Source: UBA3210 sp963610315
GTDB taxonomy: Bacteria; Bacillota_I; Bacilli_A; RFN20; CAG-449
Assembly: GCA_963610315.1 (NCBI GenBank)
Contig: CAVDMV010000004.1
Location: 38,181 to 102,180, forward strand
DNA length: 64,000 nucleotides
Reading direction: 5' to 3'
Positions 35,699 through 45,348 of the stretch are shown one piece after another; the first letter of the stretch is position 1; the number at the start of each line of letters is the position of its first letter. The notes beneath the pieces were generated by a model. The model saw only the letters and a program-made list of their open reading frames with translations, did not search any database and was not told the DNA's origin. Both the position numbers and the translations under genes were made by a program.

Positions 35699-38600
35699 AT
35701 GATGAATAATTTAAGAAATTCTTTGATGGATGGATTAAATTACATTGAAGATAAACTAAATGAAATAAATAAAAACGTTATTTTAGAAAAGATTAATAAA
35801 TTCCTTTCTAAAGGAAATCGTAAGTTTGTTGCTTTATTATATCTTCTCGCTTTATGTATCTTTGGTTTTACATTATTTACTAATTATTTTACTATTCCTA
35901 TCTCAGGTGATTTTAAACTTCAAGAAATACCATTTTATTATAATGGTTATGATGATTGGTGGACTGCTTTAACTACTGGTCATTTCCCTTTATGGGATGA
36001 TAATACTTACCTAGGTGCGAATAATATTGGTTCAAATACTTTCTATTATTTATGGAACATCTTCTTCTTACCTGTTCTTCTCTTACCTAGATTTTTAGTT
36101 CCTCAAGGGCTTGCTTTCTTAATCATGACAAAGTTTGTTCTCGCTGGCTTAGTGATGAAGAAATTACTTAATTACTTAGGCGTTAAAGAAGATTCATCAA
36201 AGATTGTTTCTATCGCCTATGCTTTTTCTGGATGGGGATTATATTATTTATGGTTTAATCACTTCCTTGAAATTACTATTCTTTTTCCTTTAGTTATTTA
36301 TGGACTAGAAATATTATTTAAAGAAAAGAAGACAAGATATTTAATTGTGGCTTTATTTGTTTCCGCGATCACTAATTATTTCTTCTTCATCATGACTTGC
36401 TTTTGCTCTGTTATCTATGCTGTATTTAGATATTTCCAATTATGGAGAAGTTATACAGGTAAAGAAAGAGGATTGATCTTAGGACTAGGACTCGCGAGTT
36501 ACGTAACTGCGATGTGCTTAGCTTCTTTAATTTTATTCCCAGCTTTCCACGTTGCTTTACAATCTTCTCGAAGCGGAGGAACTTATTTAGATAGTTTATT
36601 AACTCTCTATAAACAATTCTTTGAATATCTTAAATCAGGTGAAGGAAGTCTTGCGAATGAAACTTTACAAGCCATTCTTAAAAAAATGTTTACTTTCGAA
36701 GGATCATACGCGAATAAATATTATATGTATCCTGTGATCTCTTATTTATTCCCTCCAATTTCTTGTTATGATTCTACTTTATTCGCGAATACAGGCTACG
36801 ACAATACAAACTGTTCTTTATTCTTATATACACCTTTAACATTAATGGTTATTCCTTCCTTAATTCAATCGATTAAAGAAAAGAGAGTTTCTCATATTAT
36901 TGGTTTTATTGGCATAGTAGGACTTATCTTCTCACCATTCTTCTATTATTTATTTACTGGCTTTACTTCAGTAATGTATGGTAGATGGCAACTATTTGTC
37001 GTTGTAAGTATGGCTTTATACGTTGGTATATCATTAGATAAGATTAATGATATGAAGAGATGGTATTTTGATATCTCCGCGGTATGTATAATTGGTCTAC
37101 AAATATTCATGTTTATTAAAGCACTTGAATATCAAGGAACAATGTCATCAAATGTTCTTGATGAAAGAAAATACTATGCGATTATTACAATGATATATAC
37201 ATTCTTAATGTATTTATATTTAAATTTAAGATGCAAGAATAGACGCTTTAAGAAAGGTTTAACTTTCGCGGTAGCTCTTGAAGCAATCGTTGTTGGCAAC
37301 GTCTTAGTTCAAGGTCAAGGAACAGTAGATTATGCTTCTTTATATGGAGGATATTCTTCTACTCAATCAGAAATAAGAATGATTAATGAGATTAAACAAA
37401 GAGATAGTTCTTATTATCGAATTTATTCTTCTTCGGCAGATCGAGATGCAAATAACCTAGGAATGGTTGAATCTTATCGTGGACTAGGTGCTTTCCATTC
37501 AATCTATAATTATGAAACAACCGACTTTAATAACTGGTCAAGAATTAGTTATTCTCGTGATGGTTGGTCAATGGGCGCGCATGAAAAAAGAGCGAACCTC
37601 GACACTTTCTTAGGTGTAAAATATTATTTAGTTAATTCTAATGATTCACGTTTAAATCGTGGTTTAGGTAATATTATCACTAATAAAAATGGTTATTTCT
37701 ATTATGGTGATATTAAAACTAATGTTGAAGCATTAAAAAATACTTCTATTCCTAATAGTGATGAATATATTATCTATAGTATCGATATAAAAGAAAATAA
37801 TTCTTCATACGATACTTATGTAGTTAAGTTTATCTCTTCAACCGGAGATATTAAATCATTTGATATCACTTTAAGAGATGATGTTGATCGAAATAATATA
37901 ACTATTGGTATTGTTAATAATAAATGGGCATTTAACGGTGTTACGTTTAATATAAAAGCTTACGAAGGAGTATTAACTTCTTCAAACGGTAATTACGTTA
38001 GTACATTACAAAAACTCGATGAAGGTAATGCTTATAACGTCATCTTTAATAACAATACTTCGATACAAGTAATTACAAAAAATTATGAAGATAGTAACGT
38101 ACCATTCGGCTATAAAGAAATTTCTCGTGATGATGATAATGTTCTTTATGAAAATGAAAACTTCGTTAATTTAGGCTTTGCATTTAATGATATTTATTAT
38201 GAAAGTAATATTTCTACTAGTGATAATTATACGACTGGTACTTATAAAGGCACAGTCATTCAAAATGAATATGCTTACGTCCATGGGGCAATATTAAAGA
38301 CCTCTGATATAGATGAAATCGAAAAAGATTATCCAGATTCTTTTAATAAATATGTCTTAATTAATCAAAATAGTAATTTTAATAATGATGTTACAGTTGT
38401 TAATGTTCCTAATGAAAACATTGATGTTTACGTACAAAATTGGGATCATGAAAAAGGTATTGCGTTAGATTATGCTAGTCCAGTTAAATATCCGGCATCA
38501 GGAAAAACAATCTATTATAATTCATATATGGATGTTGATGTTAAGGATTTAGGAATAGCTTCTGAAGCTTCCTCACGAGGAGGAGCTTATGTCACTGTAT

Positions 38601-39232
38601 GTGGAAGAATGGGTGAAAACTTAATGATTACCTTATATGGTGAAGATAGTAACGGTAATGAATATGAACTCACTCGTGATATCCATATGACACATAACTA
38701 TGGAGGAAAATCTTACGATTGGAAAAATGATCGTGGTTTCTATGTAACTGATAAAGTTACTAGAATCGTAGTTAGAGCTTATGATACATTTGAAGTAGGA
38801 TCAAAATTTGCTAAACCTAATATAACTTTTGAGTATTATGATAGTTATAAAAATAATATTGATTCATTAAAAGAAAATGAACTTCAAGATGTTGTTATTG
38901 GTGTTAATGACGTCACATTTAAATCTAATTATGAAGGAAATAAAATCGTTGTCTTAACAATTCCTTATGATGAAGGTTGGTCTTTAGTTAGAACTTGTGA
39001 AAGTGGAACTAGTGAAGATGTAAAACTATATAAAGCACAAGGTGGTTTCCTTTCATTTGTTGCAGAAAACGGTAATTATTCTTATAAATTAAGATATGTA
39101 ACTCCAAAACTCACTAATGGTATGATTGGCTTTGGTATTGGTTTAACATTCTTCAGCGCACTTTACATTGGTATTGATGTTATTTATGCCGATAAAAAGG
39201 CAATAAAAAAGCAACTAAACTTTAGAGCTTAG
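35699..39232 (+). CDS. YfhO-like giant membrane protein
   Basis: A 1177-residue protein of the YfhO family, which is linked to glycosylation of wall or lipoteichoic polymers. A first helix near 43-64, then some ten more helices to about residue 540 in a GT-C-like arrangement, a large extracellular region (about 545-1140) rich in Asn and Tyr, and a final helix near 1148-1170 with a Lys-rich tail. The loop FPLWDDNTYLGANNIG fits the family pattern around the putative catalytic acidic residues. Start with GGAGGT eight bases upstream; translation probably follows rlmH. Its last 11 bases overlap the convergent rsmI gene. Confidence 0.85.
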   Translation: MMNNLRNSLMDGLNYIEDKLNEINKNVILEKINKFLSKGNRKFVALLYLLALCIFGFTLFTNYFTIPISGDFKLQEIPFYYNGYDDWWTALTTGHFPLWDDNTYLGANNIGSNTFYYLWNIFFLPVLLLPRFLVPQGLAFLIMTKFVLAGLVMKKLLNYLGVKEDSSKIVSIAYAFSGWGLYYLWFNHFLEITILFPLVIYGLEILFKEKKTRYLIVALFVSAITNYFFFIMTCFCSVIYAVFRYFQLWRSYTGKERGLILGLGLASYVTAMCLASLILFPAFHVALQSSRSGGTYLDSLLTLYKQFFEYLKSGEGSLANETLQAILKKMFTFEGSYANKYYMYPVISYLFPPISCYDSTLFANTGYDNTNCSLFLYTPLTLMVIPSLIQSIKEKRVSHIIGFIGIVGLIFSPFFYYLFTGFTSVMYGRWQLFVVVSMALYVGISLDKINDMKRWYFDISAVCIIGLQIFMFIKALEYQGTMSSNVLDERKYYAIITMIYTFLMYLYLNLRCKNRRFKKGLTFAVALEAIVVGNVLVQGQGTVDYASLYGGYSSTQSEIRMINEIKQRDSSYYRIYSSSADRDANNLGMVESYRGLGAFHSIYNYETTDFNNWSRISYSRDGWSMGAHEKRANLDTFLGVKYYLVNSNDSRLNRGLGNIITNKNGYFYYGDIKTNVEALKNTSIPNSDEYIIYSIDIKENNSSYDTYVVKFISSTGDIKSFDITLRDDVDRNNITIGIVNNKWAFNGVTFNIKAYEGVLTSSNGNYVSTLQKLDEGNAYNVIFNNNTSIQVITKNYEDSNVPFGYKEISRDDDNVLYENENFVNLGFAFNDIYYESNISTSDNYTTGTYKGTVIQNEYAYVHGAILKTSDIDEIEKDYPDSFNKYVLINQNSNFNNDVTVVNVPNENIDVYVQNWDHEKGIALDYASPVKYPASGKTIYYNSYMDVDVKDLGIASEASSRGGAYVTVCGRMGENLMITLYGEDSNGNEYELTRDIHMTHNYGGKSYDWKNDRGFYVTDKVTRIVVRAYDTFEVGSKFAKPNITFEYYDSYKNNIDSLKENELQDVVIGVNDVTFKSNYEGNKIVVLTIPYDEGWSLVRTCESGTSEDVKLYKAQGGFLSFVAENGNYSYKLRYVTPKLTNGMIGFGIGLTFFSALYIGIDVIYADKKAIKKQLNFRA

Positions 39233-39236
39233 TTGC
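39203..39236 (-). terminator. Minus-strand terminator of rsmI, inside the yfhO coding end
   Basis: GCAACTAA and TTAGTTGC (39211-39218 and 39229-39236) form a stem with a ten-base loop; on the minus strand TTTTTT follows. The rsmI stop lies in the loop, and the structure is part of the last codons of the opposing gene. Confidence 0.8.
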
Positions 39237-40067
39237 GATATCATAAACGATATTCTTTTTTAAGGAGTAAGCTTGGCTTACTCCTTTTATCGCGTCTTTT
39301 AAGGATTTTCCTTCTTCTAATTCTTGTTTTAATAAGTTCTTAATATCTTCTTCAGTTAAGACCTTAACTTCTTTGTTTCCTTCAACAACGATGACCATTT
39401 CGCCTTTTAAAGTTGTTTCATCGATGTTAATAAGTTCATCTAAAGTTCCACGGATATATTCTTCATGTAACTTAGTTATTTCGCGGGCAATTGAAATAGT
39501 TCTATTACCCAAAACTAAATATAAATCATTTAAAGTTTCTTTAATGCGATGAGGTGATTCATAGAATATTAAAGTCATAGTAAGAGATTTTAATTCTTCT
39601 AATTCCTTCTTTCTTAAACTTGATTTGGCATTTAAGAATCCATGGAAATAGAAATGTGTAGTATCTAGTCCTGAACCTACTAAAGCAGGGATAAATGCAT
39701 TAGCCCCATTAACAATTGAAACAGGGATATCATTTTCAATACATTTTTTAACAAGTCGACTACCAGGATCAGAAATACCAGGATAACCGGCGTCAGAAGT
39801 CATCGCGATTGAATGACCTTCTTTAATTAATGAGACAATCTTTTCACTTGCTTCATTTTCGTTATGTTCGTGGCAAGCGATTGAAGGTTTACTAATGCCG
39901 TATAAACGAAGTAAACTCGCGGTAGTTCTTGTATCTTCAGAAGCGATATAACTGACCGAAGAAAGAACTTCTAAGGCACGAGAGGAGATTTCTTTTGTAT
40001 TACCGATTGGAGTCGCGACTAAATATAAAATAGGTTCATTATTTTCAAAAGACTTAGTTCTTTTCAT
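39222..40067 (-). CDS. rsmI: 16S rRNA (cytidine1402-2'-O)-methyltransferase RsmI
   Basis: Tetrapyrrole-methylase-fold enzyme, 281 residues, with YLVATPIGNTKEISSRALEVL at the start, SEDTRTT and TSDAGYPGISDPG blocks and YESPHRIKETL. It methylates the ribose of C1402. Overlaps ricT by 14 bp. The genes usually between them in Bacillus (yabA, yabB, yazA) are absent. Confidence 0.96.
   Translation of the reverse strand: MKRTKSFENNEPILYLVATPIGNTKEISSRALEVLSSVSYIASEDTRTTASLLRLYGISKPSIACHEHNENEASEKIVSLIKEGHSIAMTSDAGYPGISDPGSRLVKKCIENDIPVSIVNGANAFIPALVGSGLDTTHFYFHGFLNAKSSLRKKELEELKSLTMTLIFYESPHRIKETLNDLYLVLGNRTISIAREITKLHEEYIRGTLDELINIDETTLKGEMVIVVEGNKEVKVLTEEDIKNLLKQELEEGKSLKDAIKGVSQAYSLKKNIVYDIATKL
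39262..39289 (+). terminator. Plus-strand terminator of yfhO, inside the rsmI coding region
   Basis: AAGGAGTAAGC-ttg-GCTTACTCCTT, a perfect 11-bp stem, followed by TTATCG. On the opposite strand no T run follows, so it works in the plus direction only, and it encodes residues near the RsmI C-terminus. Confidence 0.75.
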
Positions 40068-40986
40068 CTTTCTTTTCTCCTGCGTTTACCTTGTTATTAA
40101 ATTTGTTATTGTTATGTGACTTCTTATTTTGATGGTTATATTGTTGATTTACGTATTGAGCGTTAGAATTTTCATTACGAGGTAAGATAGAATCTTTAAT
40201 TTCATCATAATCAACAAAAACAACATTTTCTTTATTTTCTAATCGAATTGATTTAGTGATGACGTTCATAGAAGTTACTTTATAAATTCCATCATTATAT
40301 TTTACTTTATCGCCGACTCGAGGAAGAGATTTTTGTAAATCGAGATATGCGTCGTTTTCATATTTTAAACAACAGATGAGCTTTCCGCAGTGGCCGGATA
40401 ACTTAGGAATATTTAATGCAAGCATTTGGTTTTTTGCCATTGTAATAGAGATACCATCAAATTCATTTAAGAATGTTGAACAACATAATTTAAGTCCGCA
40501 GATGCCGATTCCACCGATCATCTTCGCTTTATCTCTTGTTCCTACTTGTTTTAATTCAATACGACATTTTAATAAAGAAGCAAGATCTTTTAATAATTCA
40601 CGGAAATCAACACGATTTTCTGCAGTGTAATAAATAATAATCTTGCTACCATCTAACATGTATTCACATGTGATGATTTTCATATCGAGATTAAGTTTAT
40701 TCGCACAAGCTTGAATTTCTTTTAAATTCTTTGAAGCCCTTTCTTTATTTAAATTAAAAGTAGTTAAATCTAAAGAAGTACCTCTTTTAACATATTTTGG
40801 ATATAAATCGATATTTTCAATTTCTTTTTCGACTGGACGAGATTGTACTCGACCTAGTTCAGTACCTCTAGAAGTTTCAACTATCGCTAAATCATCTTCT
40901 TTAAGTTCAGCTTCATCAGTAATAAAATACATATTCTTTTCTAAACCGAATACATATATTTTAACTAATAATATATTGCTATCCAT
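40054..40986 (-). CDS. ricT: RicT (YaaT), PSP1-domain regulator
   Basis: A 310-residue PSP1 protein of the Y-complex (RicA-RicF-RicT) that promotes mRNA maturation by RNase Y. The conserved Cys cluster (GICGLKLCC and HCGKLICCLKYE) holds the iron-sulfur cluster in Bacillus. The C-terminus is a low-complexity Asn/His/Lys tail (about 275-310). Placed between holB and rsmI as in Bacilli; ricA and ricF are not in the window. Confidence 0.93.
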   Translation of the reverse strand: MDSNILLVKIYVFGLEKNMYFITDEAELKEDDLAIVETSRGTELGRVQSRPVEKEIENIDLYPKYVKRGTSLDLTTFNLNKERASKNLKEIQACANKLNLDMKIITCEYMLDGSKIIIYYTAENRVDFRELLKDLASLLKCRIELKQVGTRDKAKMIGGIGICGLKLCCSTFLNEFDGISITMAKNQMLALNIPKLSGHCGKLICCLKYENDAYLDLQKSLPRVGDKVKYNDGIYKVTSMNVITKSIRLENKENVVFVDYDEIKDSILPRNENSNAQYVNQQYNHQNKKSHNNNKFNNKVNAGEKKDEKN

Positions 40987-40987
40987 G

Positions 40988-41986
40988 TTATTTTTCTCCT
41001 TCTAAGATTGTAATAAAGATGTGTTCGAGAATTAATGGCTTATAGACATTTAAGTCTAATTTACTTCTTACTAACATAATTTCTAGATAGATTTGTTCGA
41101 CATCTTTAAATAAGTCTTTTATTTTTAATAATTCTTTTTCTTTTGATTTTAAAGTGATTTCTTTACCTAAATTTAAATACATGATGTCTTTAAAAACAAC
41201 GGATAGAAGATCAATAAATAATCTTACTTCTTCCTTTGTATCTAGATACATCTTTTTAGTTTTCGATAAATAGACTTGTTCTAATTCAAATAAGATTGAT
41301 TTAGGATTATTCACTAATGTATCAATTACATCGTTAATGACGCTTTTAATTTTTAAATAAGATTCGTCACTTGCTTCTTTTATGATAGTATCTTTATCTT
41401 TATAAACGCACGTTAATAATTCTTTATCTATTTCTTCTAAAGAAGAATCTTTTAATTCATCCTTAATAAGCGAACTATCAATAGGTAATAAAGTTAATAC
41501 TTGAGCTCGAGAAATAATCGTAGGAAGAACTTTAGTATCATTTAAAGTAGTTAAGAAAGCGTAGACATTACTATTAGGCTCTTCAAGTGTCTTTAAAAGA
41601 GCATTAATAACTTCATTAGAAAGATTTTCTATTAAGTTAATAATATAAATCTTAATGCCTTTTCTTTCGATTGATGATTCACTTAAGAACTTTTGTAAAT
41701 CTTCAATATCACTTACTTTAATCGTTCCTTTTGAAGAGTCTAAAATCTTAATATCAGTATAATTACCTTCATCAAAACGAATACAAGACATACAGGAATC
41801 ACAAGCAAAATCTTCACTTTCATCACAAATGAGTGATTTAGCTAGGTATTTCGCGCAGGCAAAAACTGGGGCTCCATCATCTCCTTTAATAAGATAAGTT
41901 TGAGCCACCTTATTGTTTCTTTTTGCGTTAATAAATGTATTACTAACTCTAGTTTGATATGAAAGTAAATATTCTTTAAAATTCAT
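40988..41986 (-). CDS. holB: DNA polymerase III delta-prime subunit HolB
   Basis: Clamp-loader subunit, 332 residues. It has the expected degenerate P-loop (KGDDGAPVFACAKY, no GKT), the zinc knuckle CDESEDFACDSCMSC, the conserved LLKTLEEPNS block, and SRAQVLTLLP near the C-side. Positioned between tmk and ricT with 1 bp gaps. Confidence 0.94.
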   Translation of the reverse strand: MNFKEYLLSYQTRVSNTFINAKRNNKVAQTYLIKGDDGAPVFACAKYLAKSLICDESEDFACDSCMSCIRFDEGNYTDIKILDSSKGTIKVSDIEDLQKFLSESSIERKGIKIYIINLIENLSNEVINALLKTLEEPNSNVYAFLTTLNDTKVLPTIISRAQVLTLLPIDSSLIKDELKDSSLEEIDKELLTCVYKDKDTIIKEASDESYLKIKSVINDVIDTLVNNPKSILFELEQVYLSKTKKMYLDTKEEVRLFIDLLSVVFKDIMYLNLGKEITLKSKEKELLKIKDLFKDVEQIYLEIMLVRSKLDLNVYKPLILEHIFITILEGEK

Positions 41987-41987
41987 T

Positions 41988-42614
41988 TTATTTTTGTAAT
42001 CTTTCTTCTATTGCTTTAAGCGTTTGAGCAACAACTTCTTCTTTTGATTTACTCGCATCAATGATCACAAAACGCTCTGGATACATTTTCGCAAGTTTTA
42101 AGTAACCTTCTCTAACTGCTTTATGGAAGGATAATTTTTCTAAATCTAAACGGTTTACTTCTCTATTTTTATCGGCATTAATTCTTCCTAGACCAATTTC
42201 AGGATCTAAATCGAATAATAAAGTTAAATCAGGGAAAGTATTTTCTGTCGCATACATATTGATTTTTAAGATATCTTCAATACCAAGGTTTCTCGCGAAT
42301 CCTTGATAGGCAAGAGAAGAATCTAAATATCGATCACAGATAACAATTTTACCTTCTTTAACACTTGGCCAAATCTTTTCAACTAAGTGTTGTCTTCTAC
42401 TCGCGGCATAAAGTAAAGCTTCAGTACGAGGATCCATTGAAGTATTTTCTTTATTTAAAATGACCTCTCTAATTTGTTCAGAAATGGCTGTTCCACCTGG
42501 TTCACGAGTCATAACAATTTCATGACCTTTTGATTCTAGAATTTCTTTTACTTTATTGATCGCAGAAGTTTTTCCTGATCCTTCAGGACCTTCAAGAGTA
42601 ATAAATAGTGACAT
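41988..42614 (-). CDS. tmk: Thymidylate kinase
   Basis: Phosphorylates dTMP to dTDP. P-loop GPEGSGKTS at about 9-17, DR-[YH] motif CDRYLDSSLAYQG, and LID region. 208 residues. Part of the compact dnaX-ebfC-recR-tmk-holB-ricT-rsmI series. Confidence 0.96.
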   Translation of the reverse strand: MSLFITLEGPEGSGKTSAINKVKEILESKGHEIVMTREPGGTAISEQIREVILNKENTSMDPRTEALLYAASRRQHLVEKIWPSVKEGKIVICDRYLDSSLAYQGFARNLGIEDILKINMYATENTFPDLTLLFDLDPEIGLGRINADKNREVNRLDLEKLSFHKAVREGYLKLAKMYPERFVIIDASKSKEEVVAQTLKAIEERLQK

Positions 42615-42615
42615 A

Positions 42616-43221
42616 TTAATCCTTTCTAATCACTTTTCTTCCTTCTAGAGCTTTAGTTAAAGTGAGTTCATCCGCGTAATCAAGTTGAGAACCCATTGGT
42701 AAACCATAAGCAAGTCTAGAAATGGTTAAAGGATATTTTTCTAATAATTTTTCAATATATAATGCAGTTGTTTCTCCTTCGATATTAGGAGAAGTAGCTA
42801 AAATTAATTCTTTAATATTACCTTCTTCAATTCTTTTTAGTAGGGAAGCAAAATTAATATCATCAATACCTACTCCTTTAGTTGGAGAGATAGAACCATT
42901 TAAAACATGATATTTACCATGGAATGATTTTAATTTTTCAAAAACTAAGACATCTTTAAAATATGAAACGACAACTAAAGTATCATCATTTCTTTCTTCA
43001 TCATCACATATTGGACAAATGCCGTCTTCTTTATAACATCCACATATTGGACAAATAGAGATTCTTGTTTTAACATTTTCCATCGCAGAAATAAATGAAT
43101 TAATAGATTCTTCATTCATATTGAGAATTTGATAAGCCATTCTTTCCGCGGATTTATATCCAACTCCTGGAAGTTTTCTTAAAGATTCAATTAAAGAAGT
43201 AATCGTTAATAATTCTTTCAT
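42616..43221 (-). CDS. recR: Recombination mediator RecR
   Basis: 201 residues. Helix-hairpin-helix LRKLPGVGYKSAERMAYQIL, zinc finger CPICGCYKEDGICPIC, and Toprim domain (TLVVVSYFKDVLVFEK, then LILATSPNIEGETTALYIEKLL). Acts with RecO/RecF in gap repair. Follows ebfC by 2 bp. Confidence 0.97.
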   Translation of the reverse strand: MKELLTITSLIESLRKLPGVGYKSAERMAYQILNMNEESINSFISAMENVKTRISICPICGCYKEDGICPICDDEERNDDTLVVVSYFKDVLVFEKLKSFHGKYHVLNGSISPTKGVGIDDINFASLLKRIEEGNIKELILATSPNIEGETTALYIEKLLEKYPLTISRLAYGLPMGSQLDYADELTLTKALEGRKVIRKD

Positions 43222-43223
43222 AA

Positions 43224-43526
43224 TTAGAATGGTAACTTCATACCTGAAGTCATTGCTTGTTGAATTTTAGCTTGTTCGTTATCAATCTTAGTGATTGCTT
43301 CATTAATCGCGATTTTAATCATATCTTGAAGCATTTCTTTTTCGTTTGGATCAATCGCATCTTCATCAATTTCAATCTTTTCTAAGAGTCTAGAACCATA
43401 GATTGATACTTTAATCGCTCCTCCATTAGATTCAAATTCGAAAAGAGTTTCTTCTAATTGCTTTTGTTTCTTTTCTAATTCTTTTTGCATCTTTTGTGCT
43501 TGAGCCATAATTTGATTTATATTCAT
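43224..43526 (-). CDS. ebfC: Nucleoid-associated protein EbfC/YbaB
   Basis: A 100-residue DNA-binding protein (YaaK in B. subtilis) beginning MNINQIMAQAQKMQKELEKKQKQ with a Lys/Gln helix, and ending in ..QQAMTSGMKLPF. Placed between dnaX and recR, as nearly always. Confidence 0.95.
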   Translation of the reverse strand: MNINQIMAQAQKMQKELEKKQKQLEETLFEFESNGGAIKVSIYGSRLLEKIEIDEDAIDPNEKEMLQDMIKIAINEAITKIDNEQAKIQQAMTSGMKLPF

Positions 43527-43539
43527 GTTGTTAGTCTCC

Positions 43540-45270
43540 TTAAATTTTTGTTTTAATAATTTCTAATGCTTCTTCATCAAAACTATATTCAATATTTTCG
43601 ATGGCAGGAAGTTTATTAGCTTGTTTTAAGTTAGTGAATTTAGTAATTCTAAGCGCACAATCTTGGCTAGTTAAAACTAAGATGACGTATTTACTACCTG
43701 TGATTAATTCAACTAATTTAGAGAAACCTTTTTGATTTTCTAAAATAGAGATTTTAGTCGCGATATTCTTAAATTTAGCAACTAAAACAAGAACGTTTTT
43801 CGATAAGATACCTAATGTACATTCTTTTAAACAAGCCGCGTATTGACCAAGAGATTCAGAACTTAAATATAAAGATAAATCGTTCCATAAAGTCTTGATA
43901 CGTTCTTTTTCAATTCGATTACCTTGAAGCATGAAGTTTAATGTTTCTTCTTCACTTAATATATATTCTTTACCTTCATCAACTAACGGATTAATACCAT
44001 TCGAATTAGTTTTTGGAGTAGGAATATCAAGGATTTCTAATTCTTGATGATGAGGAACTTCTTGCTTAATTTCTTCAATGATATTAGCTTTAGGCTCTTC
44101 TTTCTTTTGAGTAACTACCTGCGTAGTAGGAGTAACTTCTTCTTTTTTAATTACTTGAACAGGAACTTCTTTAATAATTACTTTTTCTTCAACTTTCTTA
44201 TTACATTCAGTGGAAATCTTAAGTAAAGCAATTTCAATTAAAGAATTGATATTAGAAACATAACGATATTGTGAATATGTGTCTAATAAGATATTTAACA
44301 TCTTTAAGGTATTGTCTTTAGAGATATTTAAAGATTTAACTTGTGTTTCATTTAATGACTTTAAAATAGATACATCTAAGGTATTTTGATAAATTAAGAT
44401 ATCTTTACAAATATCGATTAAATCACTAGTTAAACGTTTAATATCAATGCCATGGCTTATAAAAGAATCTAATTTATCCATGAAACCTTTAACATTTGAA
44501 GTAGATACTAAATTTAATAATTCTAGTTTTTCTTCAGTTGAAGTTAATCCATATAAATCTTGAACTTTATCTAAAGTTAATTCATTTCCTGAATAAGCAA
44601 TTGCTTGATCTAACATCGATAGAGAATCTCTTACGCCTCCATCAGATAAAGATACGATGAGTTTTAAAGCTTCTTCGCTTGCGTTAACTCCTTCTTTAGA
44701 AACAATCATCTTTAAATTATTCAATAAGTCAGTATCGCTTACTTTACTAAAATCATATCTTTGAACACGAGATAAAATAGTAGGCATTAATTTATATGGT
44801 TCAGTTGTACAAAGAATAAATACGACGTTTGCAGGTGGTTCTTCAAGTGTTTTAAGTAAAGCATTGAATGCTTCATTAGTCATCATGTGAACTTCATCGA
44901 TGATATATACTTTGTAACGACCTAAACTTGGCGCGTATTTAACTTTAGAAATAAGGTCTCTAATATCATCAATGCCACGATTACTTGCCGCGTCTAGTTC
45001 AATAACATCAGGATGAGAACCTTCGATTAATGAAAGACAGTTCGCGCATTTATTACATTGATGGCCAAACCCTTCTTCGCAGTTTAATGCTTTCGCGAAT
45101 AATCGAGCCATTGAGGTTTTACCTGTACCTCTAGGACCACAGAAAAGATAAGCATGTGCAATTTTATTTTCCTTAATTGCGTTTTGTAATGTTTTTACGA
45201 CATGTCCTTGACCTGCGACTGAGTCGAAAGTGCTAGGACGATATGTACGATATAAAGCTTTATAAGACAT
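43540..45270 (-). CDS. dnaX: DNA polymerase III gamma/tau subunit
   Basis: Clamp-loader ATPase, 576 residues. Walker A GPRGTGKT at 45-52, zinc module CEEGFGHQCNKCANC, Walker B YIIDEVHMM, sensor LLKTLEEPPANVVF. The C-terminal tau region after about 370 includes a Glu/Lys-rich linker. The long tail would bind helicase and polymerase. A six-A run near residue 385 is not in slippery frame, so no gamma product is predicted. The SRP RNA gene often found upstream is not here. Confidence 0.96.
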   Translation of the reverse strand: MSYKALYRTYRPSTFDSVAGQGHVVKTLQNAIKENKIAHAYLFCGPRGTGKTSMARLFAKALNCEEGFGHQCNKCANCLSLIEGSHPDVIELDAASNRGIDDIRDLISKVKYAPSLGRYKVYIIDEVHMMTNEAFNALLKTLEEPPANVVFILCTTEPYKLMPTILSRVQRYDFSKVSDTDLLNNLKMIVSKEGVNASEEALKLIVSLSDGGVRDSLSMLDQAIAYSGNELTLDKVQDLYGLTSTEEKLELLNLVSTSNVKGFMDKLDSFISHGIDIKRLTSDLIDICKDILIYQNTLDVSILKSLNETQVKSLNISKDNTLKMLNILLDTYSQYRYVSNINSLIEIALLKISTECNKKVEEKVIIKEVPVQVIKKEEVTPTTQVVTQKKEEPKANIIEEIKQEVPHHQELEILDIPTPKTNSNGINPLVDEGKEYILSEEETLNFMLQGNRIEKERIKTLWNDLSLYLSSESLGQYAACLKECTLGILSKNVLVLVAKFKNIATKISILENQKGFSKLVELITGSKYVILVLTSQDCALRITKFTNLKQANKLPAIENIEYSFDEEALEIIKTKI

Positions 45271-45289
45271 TTTTTAATCACCCAAAAAG

Positions 45290-45312
45290 ATTATACAACT
45301 TTTAAGTTGTAT
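45290..45312 (-). promoter_or_regulatory. dnaX promoter -10 with overlapping inverted repeat
   Basis: On the minus strand TATAAT occupies 45295-45290; it is the edge of a perfect inverted repeat ATACAACTT-TT-AAGTTGTAT at 45293-45312. Either an operator for dnaX or a tight-loop terminator for the upstream gene (TCTTTTT follows). The -35 is weak. Confidence 0.5.
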
Positions 45313-45348
45313 TTAAAATAAAAAAGTCCTTAATGTAATGTATTGTTA

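Noticed and set aside
44140..44165. Six-A run in dnaX as a programmed frameshift or slippage site
   Set aside because: The run is AAA-AAA-G in frame, not the A-AAA-AAG slippery register, and only six A long; no gamma-like product is predicted.
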